Assembly: GCA_028564925.1 (NCBI GenBank)
Contig: CM053034.1
Location: 88,694,660-88,758,659, forward strand
DNA length: 64,000 nucleotides
Origin: Lithobates sylvaticus
Taxonomy: Eukaryota; Chordata; Amphibia; Anura; Ranidae
Direction: 5' to 3'
Of this stretch, positions 58,018 through 64,000 are shown piece by piece (within the stretch, counting starts at the first letter, position 1; every line of letters begins with the position of its first letter). A program made the position numbers and the translations under genes. The notes beneath the pieces were generated by a model. The model did not search any database. It saw only the letters and a program-made list of their open reading frames with translations, and had not been told where the DNA came from.

Positions 58018-61000
58018 ATGACAACAAACATTAAATTTATAACATATAATGTCAAGGGTTTAAACACTCCCAATAAACGACATAAAATCATGAGGGAACT
58101 TAAACAATATAGAGCAGATGTTATTTATCTGCAGGAGACCCATATCTCAATTGACTCAAATATAAAACTTCACTCTAGAGACTTCCCGGAGTGGTACTAT
58201 GGGGACACCATCACAACAAGGGCCAGAGGTGTAGCAATCGGTTTTTCTAAGAAAATGCGATTTAAATTAACAGATAGAATAACCGACCCCGAGGGAAGGT
58301 ATCTCTTCCTGAAAGGAAAACTCGGAAACATGGACTGCACACTTGCGAATATCTACTCGCCCAACACTAACCCAGGGATATATTTAGTAAATATACTGGG
58401 AAAACTGATGGACTTTAAGAGTGGTCACCTGATACTGATGGGCGACTTGAATTTTTGCATGGATTCCTTAAATGACAGTACGTCCCGTGTACAGGGGATT
58501 AGTAATGTTCAACTAAAAAAAATAAAACAAAAGTTGCATACAAGTCAACTCACAGACGTATGGAGAAGTCAACACCCAAAAGACAGAGATTATACATTTT
58601 TCTCCCCTGTACACGGGACGTACTCTAGGATAGACTATGTTTTTCTGGAACACTCTGTTTTAGATAGAGTAGTAGATACCAGAATAGGAATAATTTCACT
58701 CTCAGATCACGCCCCGGTGATGATGGAAATGCATTCAGTGGAGCCTCAAATGAAATCCCAACGGTGGCGGCTAAATGAAAGTCTTATTCAGGAGGTAGAA
58801 AGTGAGAACAGAATAAGGGAAGAACTAGAACAATACTTCTTAAGAAATGATACAGAGGGAATCTCGAAACAGACCGTGTGGGAGGCCCATAAGGCCTACA
58901 TAAGGGGTGTGCTTATATCTGTCGGTGCTGGGAAAAAAAAGAAGAGAGCCCAAAAAATTAAAGATACCACCGAAGAAATATTCCGCCTGGAACAACAACA
59001 TAAAAGAGACCCAACCCAGGATAAAAAACTACTGCAAGACTTAGTAACAAAAAGGGAGGAGCTCAAATTATTGATGGAACAGGACACTAATAGGATTTTC
59101 CATGCATTAGCCAGAGAAAGATACTATGGAAGTAATAAATCCCCCAAATATTTGGCTAAAATGTTGCAAAAAAAGAAGGCCCAAAACTATATAGAAAAAA
59201 TTCAAACTAATAAGGGAAATATAGAATATACTACAAGAGGGATTGCACAAACATTTAAAGAATTTTATGCAGACCTATATGCAGTCGTCCAAAAAAGGGG
59301 GTGCGAAGAGACAACAAAAACTAGGAAAACGAACGATTTTCTAAGAAGAGCGGGGTTAACCAAAATTACAGAAAGTGAAAGAGTTATTGGAAGGGAAAAT
59401 AACAGAGGAGGAGATAGCCAGAGCCTTAAATGGGACTAAATCAGGGAAAAGCCCGGGGCCGGATGGATTTACAATTTACTATTATAAAAAATTTAAAAAC
59501 ATCCTGATCCCTAAGTTGTGCACGTACCTAAATGGCCTCAGCACAGAATATGAGCTGAGTAGAGAGGCTTTAATGGCCTCCATAACGATAATTAAAAAGG
59601 AGGGGAAAGATGGGATAAAATGTGCCAATTATCGACCAATAGCACTCCTGAACGCAGATACGAAACTTTACGCCAAGATATTGGCGGACAGGTTAAAAAC
59701 CCTAATAAATAAATTGGTCCACCCCGATCAAGCCGGATTCGTACCCGGTAGAGAAAGCAGAGACAACGGGGTAAGAACCCTGCTGCTATTGCTACAGGAA
59801 AAAAAGAAGAAAGGCCCCAGTCTGCTCCTGTCGACTGACGCCCAGAAGGCTTTTGACCGAGTAGACTGGGGCTTTATGTTTTCAACGTTAGAGGCAATGG
59901 GTATAGGCCCAAAAATGGTGCAGCGCATCAAAACCTTGTATCATCACCCAACGGCTACCGTAAACATTAACGGATCTGAATCCCCTAGCTTCGAAATGAA
60001 AAACGGGACAAGACAGGGATGCCCCCTCTCCCCTATCCTATTTATTTTATCCCTAGAACCCCTACTTTCCATGATCAGACGAGACCCAGAAATCGTCGGA
60101 TTTGAAGTAGGAGAAGAAACCCATAAACTATCGGCATATGCCGACGACATCCTGTTTTATATAAATAACCCTGTCTCTTCCCTCCCCCGACTGATGACCT
60201 TATTAAAAGAATATGGGGAATTAACCAACTTTAAAATAAATCAAGAAAAGTCGGAAATTCTAAATATCAATACCAGCGTCACATTAAAATTTGAGCTCCA
60301 GAAAACATATAGATTCCCGTGGCGTAAAGATATAAAATACTTAGGTATTAAACTCGCACCATCACTTAAAAAAATTTTCAATTTAAATTATATTTCATTA
60401 TTAAATGAGATTAAAACAGAGAGTAACAGACTGACACATAGAGCACTTTCATGGTTTGGAAGGATCCACGCACTCAAAATGTTTATACTACCCAAAATAC
60501 TTTTTAAATTTCAAATGTTGCCGATCGTTTTACCAAAATTCTATTTAGCTAAACTTAAAGCTCTGGTGACGACTTTCATTTGGAACAACAAAAAACCCAG
60601 GATAGCATACTCCACACTGAAACAGGCAAAAAACCGCGGTGGACTGGCAGCCCCAGACATAATTAATTACTATAAAGCGATCGTACTATCGAGAATTTTA
60701 GAATGGGTAAAAGAAAATAAAGAAGAAAAAAGATGGGTTAATGTAGAATGTATTCTTAGTAAAGCACAATTAAGTAAAATTATTTGGAATCCACCGAAAA
60801 ATAGGGATATTGATAGAGGAAGTAGCGAACTCACCTTGAACACACTTAGGATTTGGGACGAAATATATAAAAAAATAAACGGTCACTACAATTCACCACT
60901 TATTCCTTTAAAGGAGAACGAATTTTTTGCACCAGGGTTAAAAATTAATGGGGGAAATTGGTTAAAATTAGAAAGAGCACAGGTAAGAGACATTACAAAA

Positions 61001-61831
61001 AATGGTAAGATAAGGCCACTACAGGAACTAAAGAAAAAAGAGGGTTTTGAAGAAATAGATGGATGGAGATACCACCAGCTCTCCCGCTTCATTGAGAGCC
61101 TGCCCCAACCAATTAGAGAATCAACAGATTTATCACCATTAGAGTCACTGTGTACATCCAGAGACAACAGAGGTGCAATTACAAGGTGGTACAGGCTCCT
61201 ACTGGAAGGGGAGGGATGGACGGTCCCCACATATATTCACAGATGGGAAAGGGAAATAGGGACACAATGTGAGAATGACACAGTTAAAAAAATTCTAAAA
61301 ATAACCCATAGCGCCTCGAACGACAGTAAGTCAGCTGAACTCAATTATAAAATTTTAGCTAGATGGTACGCTACACCGGACAAAATCAGCAAATTTCAGA
61401 GGGAAAATTCAGGGAAATGCTGGCGAGGATGTGACGAAATAGGTAACATGATACATCTTTGGTGGAGTTGCCCTAAAATCAAAGCCTACTGGGGGGAAGT
61501 CAGGTCTTATATAATAAGAAATTACAAAGTCAGAAGTACCAGATGACCCATGGACCATCTTATTACATGGCACAAAAGAAAACCTCAAAAATTACCAAAG
61601 GTCACTACTCCCGCTGCTTCTAAACGCAGCAAAAAAAGTCATTCCGAAGAAATGGCGGGAGGTAGAGGCCCCCTCGATCTGGGAATGGATTGACGAGATC
61701 GAAGGTATATATAAGATGGAAAGAGTAAAAGGCAACCAGGGAAATATAGAGGAAGAGGGAACAGATAAGTGGAGTGAGTGGAAAACCTTTAAAAAGACAT
61801 GGAGCTATGTGGAACAACTTAAGATTCAATG
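58018..61831 (+). pseudogene. L1 ORF2: endonuclease and reverse transcriptase, two frameshifts
   Basis: Starts MTTNIKFITYNVKGLNTPNK, the normal ORF2 start. Endonuclease (1-240): QETHIS, GDLNF and SDHAPV are the APE-type motifs. Reverse transcriptase (about 470-750): GKSPGPDGF, NYRPIALLN, STDAQKAFDRVDW, NGTRQGCPLSPILF and the active site AYADDILFY. The C-terminal cysteine motif CX3CX7HX4C (CWRGCDEIGNMIHLWWSC) is near 61420-61470. The first frame runs to about 59375, where one base is missing around GAAAGTGAAAGAG. The second frame continues from there to 61546, where a further shift occurs near 61520-61535. The last 95 or so codons (EVPDDPW ... EQLKIQ) follow in the new frame to the stop at 61829-61831. 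Total length of about 1,270 codons is normal for L1. No in-frame stops besides these shifts. Confidence 0.93.
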
Positions 61832-62024
61832 ATAAAGGAATCCGAGAGTGAGATTGGTCGTGCCCTGGGAGGGGGGAGGGGGGATGGGGGGGGGAAACGG
61901 GCTAGGAAAGTAGATAGAATATTCTTTTTGGTCAGCTGTTTTTTTGCTATTCTTCTCTTTCTTTTTTTTGAATAAAGCGCACAATGAAAATGCACTTGGA
62001 AAAAAAAAAAAAAAAAAAAAAAAA
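61832..62024 (+). terminator. L1 3' untranslated region, AATAAA and first poly(A)
   Basis: Polypurine G-rich tract at 61867-61898, then TTTTTTTGAATAAAGCGCAC (AATAAA at about 61971-61976), then A24 at about 62000-62024. This is the native 3' end of the L1 transcript. Confidence 0.85.
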
Positions 62025-62092
62025 GAAAATGCCACAATGATGTGATATAAGTGAAGACAGTAAAGAAAAAAAAAAAAATAAAAAAAAAAAAA
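62025..62092 (+). other. Second 3' segment with its own poly(A): probable 3' transduction
   Basis: After the first A tract comes about 40 bp of non-L1 DNA (GAAAATGCCACAATGATGTG, then ATATAAGTGAAGACAGTAAA) and a second A-rich tract (62066-62092) just before the target duplication. Two poly(A) tracts inside one duplication pair are the signature of an L1 RNA that read past its own signal and carried downstream DNA along. Confidence 0.8.
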
Positions 62093-62148
62093 AGGACATT
62101 TTCCGTCGGAAAATCCGACCGTGTGTACGGGGCATTAGTCCATAGGGT

Positions 62149-62443
62149 TCAATAAGGAGTTGGCCCACCCTTTGCAGCTGTAACCACTTCAGCTCTTCTG
62201 GGAAGGCTGTCCACAATGTTAAGGAGTGCGTCTATGGGAATGTTTGACCATTCTTCCAGAAGCGCATTTGTGAGGTCAGGCACTAATGTTGGACGAGGAG
62301 GCCTGGCTCGCAGACTCGACTCTAATTCATCCCAAAGGTGTCCTATTGGGTTGAGGTCAGGACTCTGTGCAGGACAGTCAAGTTCCTCTACCCCAAACTC
62401 GCTCATCTAGGTCTTTATGGACCTTGCTTTTGTGCACTGGTCC
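62149..62443 (-). pseudogene. Tc1 transposase C-terminal fragment
   Basis: About 86 residues on the minus strand contain CPAQSPDLNPIGHLWDELES, which is the region around the last acidic residue of the DDE catalytic triad, then LLEEWSNIP and DSLPRRAEVVTAAKGGPTPY, the usual C-terminus. The same region occurs in the opposite direction at about 62660-62905 but with stops. Fragment only; the catalytic core upstream is missing on this arm. Confidence 0.85.
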
Positions 62444-62905
62444 AAATCATTTGGTGGAAGGGGGATTATGGTGTGGGGTTGTTTTTCAGGGGTTGGACTT
62501 GGCCCCTTAATTCTAGTGAAGGGAACTCCTTAAGGCATCAGCATACTAAGTCGTTTTGGACAATTTCGTGCTCCCAACTTTGTGGGAACAGTTTTGGAAT
62601 GGCCACCACCTGTTCCAACATGACTGCACACCAGTGCACAAAGCAAGGTCCATAGAGACATGGATGAGTGAGTTTGGGGTGGCGAGTCCTGACCTCAACC
62701 CGATATAACACCTTTGGGATGAATTGGAGCTGAGACTGCGAGCCAGGCCTTCTTGCCTGACCTCACAAATGCGCTTCTGGAAGAATGGTCAAACATTCCC
62801 ATGGACACACTCCTAAACCTTGTGGGCAGCCTTCCCAGAAGAGTTGAAGTTGTTGGCCCACCCTTTGCAGCTACAACTCAATATTGAACCCTATGGACTA
62901 AGACT
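62444..62905 (+). pseudogene. Tc1 transposase fragment, sense arm
   Basis: Plus-strand remnants of GDYGVGLFFRGWTWPLNSSE (normally GIMVWGCFSGVGLGPL...), then the HKARSIETWM, EFGVASPDLNP and HLWDELE-type regions in disturbed frames. It continues to the C-terminus near 62905. Frame changes and a stop (CCGATATAACACC, where the family has an ATxGAACACC codon string) show that it is dead. Confidence 0.75.
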
Positions 62906-62997
62906 GGGATGCCATTTAATGTTCATGTAACTGCAGGCGTCCCAATATTTTTGACAATATAGTTTATGTTCTGATTTGTATGAAATGCTAATTCTAA

Positions 62998-63484
62998 TGC
63001 CGCGTACAGACGATTGAAAATTCGGCCAGCAAAAGACTGATGAGAGCTTTTGGGCGGAAATTCCGACCGTGTGTATGCTCCATCAGACTTTTGCTGGCCG
63101 AATTTCAGCCAGCAACAGATTGAGAGCATGTTCTCAATTTTTCGGTTGGAAAAAGTCCCGAACGGAAATTTCCGATCGTCTGTAGCAATTCCGATGAGCA
63201 AAATTCCTACGCATGCTCGGAAGCATTGAACTTTATTTTCTCTGCTCATCGTGGTGTTTGTACGTCACCGCGTTCTTGACGGTCGAAAGTTCTTCCGACC
63301 GTGTGTAGGCTCCATCAGACATTTTGCATCGGAATTTCGGACAAACAAAAGTTGAGATCTGGATCTCAAATTTCTGACAACATTGTGTGACCGTGTGTAT
63401 GCAAGACAAGTTTGAGCCAACATCCGTCAGAAAAAATCCCATGGATTTTGTTGTCGGAATGTGCGATCGTGTGTACGTGGCATT
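62998..63484. mobile_element. PIF/Harbinger-like MITE, next to the nest
   Basis: Ends TGCCGCGTACAGACGATTG and GCGATCGTGTGTACGTGGCA, TAA before and TTA after. The interior is full of CGACCGTGTGTATGCxCCATCAGAC and AATTTCGGCCAGCA/GCTGGCCGAATTT inverted words, and has GCATGCTCGGAAGCATTGAA as at 21132. Related to the 20331-21328 element rather than to the GCCCCATACACACGG subfamily. Confidence 0.75.
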
Positions 63485-63738
63485 AGAGGTAACTTCTACA
63501 TGAAATCACCAATGTAAGGGAATATTTTTTGCTGCCACCAATTGTAAAGGCAAACGTCTTCACTCCTTTTTAAGAGGTGTACAAATTTAGCTTCCCATTT
63601 AAAAGCAACTTCTTTGGTTCATTCTGGAGCGTGAGGCTAAAGTTAACACAACAAAGACTCTACACTTAATATATTATGTTCAGAAGCATTATTTGCAATT
63701 CTGTTTTACTCTTTTCAAAGCTGAAAAAGTGTTCGAGA
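63485..63738. other. Unassigned, no gene seen
   Basis: Short AT-rich stretch with no supported feature. Confidence 0.4.
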
Positions 63739-64000
63739 GTCAGTTGATCTTTCCTACGCCTCTCGCTTATGCAAATAGGACTAGGATCAAACTTCATAAC
63801 TGAAGGAATGTTTTTATATACTTCCCCTTCAGCCTCCATATTGGTTAATGGTATTTACTCCAAACCATTCAACATATCAAATGGAACCAGACAAGGCTGT
63901 CCACTTTCCACACTTTTTTATGTTGGTCATTGAGCATCTCGCTCAAATGATTAGCCAAAATGATTGATTGGATTCAAGGGATTTGTACTCCATCAGTGCA
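63739..64000 (+). pseudogene. L1-clade ORF2 reverse transcriptase fragment, runs off the window
   Basis: Plus-strand translation from about 63790 gives a run ending PSASILVNG, then IYSKPFNISNGTRQGCPLST. NGTRQGCPLS is the reverse transcriptase motif also seen in the L1 at 60001-60035. After it a frame shift and stops follow (the expected LF.L.IEHLAQMI is readable only in another frame). 5'-truncated or rearranged on the left; the right side is beyond the window. A second, older L1 lineage. Confidence 0.75.

Larger units (their letters stand above)
55477..62092 (+). mobile_element. L1-clade LINE, full-length-scale, 5'-inverted
   Basis: The element is bordered by a perfect duplication, AGGACATTTTCCGTCGG at 55460-55476 and 62093-62109 (the first A may belong to the poly(A)). 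The 3' part (ORF2, 3' untranslated region and poly(A)) is on the plus strand, while the 5' part (5' untranslated repeats and ORF1) is inverted and truncated at its ORF1 3' end. This is the classical product of twin priming. ORF2 has only two frame changes, and ORF1 is open to its break, so the insertion is young. Loss of ORF1's C-terminus and the inversion make this copy non-autonomous. Confidence 0.93.
55105..62134. mobile_element. PIF/Harbinger-like MITE, split by an L1
   Basis: TTA at 55102-55104 and 62135-62137. The ends are TGCCCCATACACACGGTCGG and CCGACCGTGTGTACGGGGCA, a 20-bp perfect inverted repeat. Without the L1 and one copy of its duplication it would be about 0.4 kb, like the copy at 35343-35768. 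The two share TTGTCGGAAAATCCGATCAT, CTACGTAGAGGCTAGTAGCC and GAGCATGCGT. The L1 landed close to the right end, leaving only 25 bp of MITE after the second target duplication. Confidence 0.9.
55038..62962. mobile_element. Tc1-like fold-back element, outermost of a three-level nest
   Basis: The left end (55038-55104) reads TATTGGGACACATGCC, GCGCATGAACTTTAATGG, then CATCCCAGTTTTA. The sequence resumes at 62135 as TTAGTCCATAGGGTTCAAT. The right end is the mirror (AAGACTGGGATGCCATTTAA, GGCGTCCCAATATTTTTGAC). The inner arms are Tc1 transposase 3' sequence in opposite directions: antisense at 62138-62443, sense at about 62444-62905. A full transposase gene is not present, so the copy is non-autonomous. 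Everything between 55105 and 62134 is a later insertion. Confidence 0.85.

Noticed and set aside
57819-58091. Pro/Ser-rich minus-strand frame
   Set aside because: It is the complement of the G-rich tract upstream of L1 ORF2.

Overview
The window looks like gene-free, repeat-packed DNA from a vertebrate, most likely a frog (a large ranid-type genome). The evidence is the mix of repeats: DIRS-order elements, L1-clade LINEs, Tc1-like transposons, hAT- and PIF/Harbinger-like MITEs, TTAA-site MITEs, and long CA/TA microsatellites. No host exon, tRNA or rRNA could be supported. The assignment rests on recognising repeat families by eye, without a database search.

Layout. 1-5.9 kb: MITE pieces, an AT-rich repeat, a LINE ORF2 tail and a tangle of fold-back MITEs. 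5.9-10.2 kb: a hAT MITE, a 1.4 kb insertion made almost entirely of a 666-bp-armed palindrome, a CA microsatellite and another MITE. 10.7-12.7 kb: a 34-bp minisatellite split by a TTAA-site MITE, then a PIF-like fragment. 13.1-16.6 kb: a broken minus-strand DIRS fossil. 17-25 kb: clean MITEs, including a MITE inside a MITE, a hAT element and a TTAA element inside a Tc1-like end. 25.0-27.5 kb: an internally deleted Tc1-like transposon stuffed with other MITEs. 28-36 kb: diverged repeats, a 1,055 bp insertion with a 13-bp target duplication, and a three-deep MITE nest. 37.5-38.8 kb: a solo LTR. 39.6-46.1 kb: an old repeat carrying a hAT MITE and a nearly whole DIRS element with inverted ends and an internal complementary region. 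46.4-47 kb: the 3' end of an L1. 48.6-53 kb: a TTAA element holding a hAT MITE with a 36-bp minisatellite, then a tandem duplication split by another hAT MITE. 54.6 kb: a compound TG/TA microsatellite. 55.0-63.0 kb: a Tc1-like fold-back repeat split by a PIF-like MITE, itself split by a young 6.6 kb L1. 63.0-64.0 kb: another PIF-like MITE and the start of an L1 reverse transcriptase fragment.

The most informative structures are two. The first is the young L1: 16-17 bp target duplication, inverted 5' part carrying ORF1, near-open ORF2, and two poly(A) tracts separated by a short non-L1 segment. It records twin priming and a probable 3' transduction. The second is the palindromic insertion at 8.1-9.5 kb. 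It has a 14-bp target duplication and a 5-nt loop, as expected if a cDNA folded back and copied itself before integration. The many perfect target duplications (TTA, TTAA, TA, 8 bp, 13-17 bp) allow the order of insertion to be read directly.
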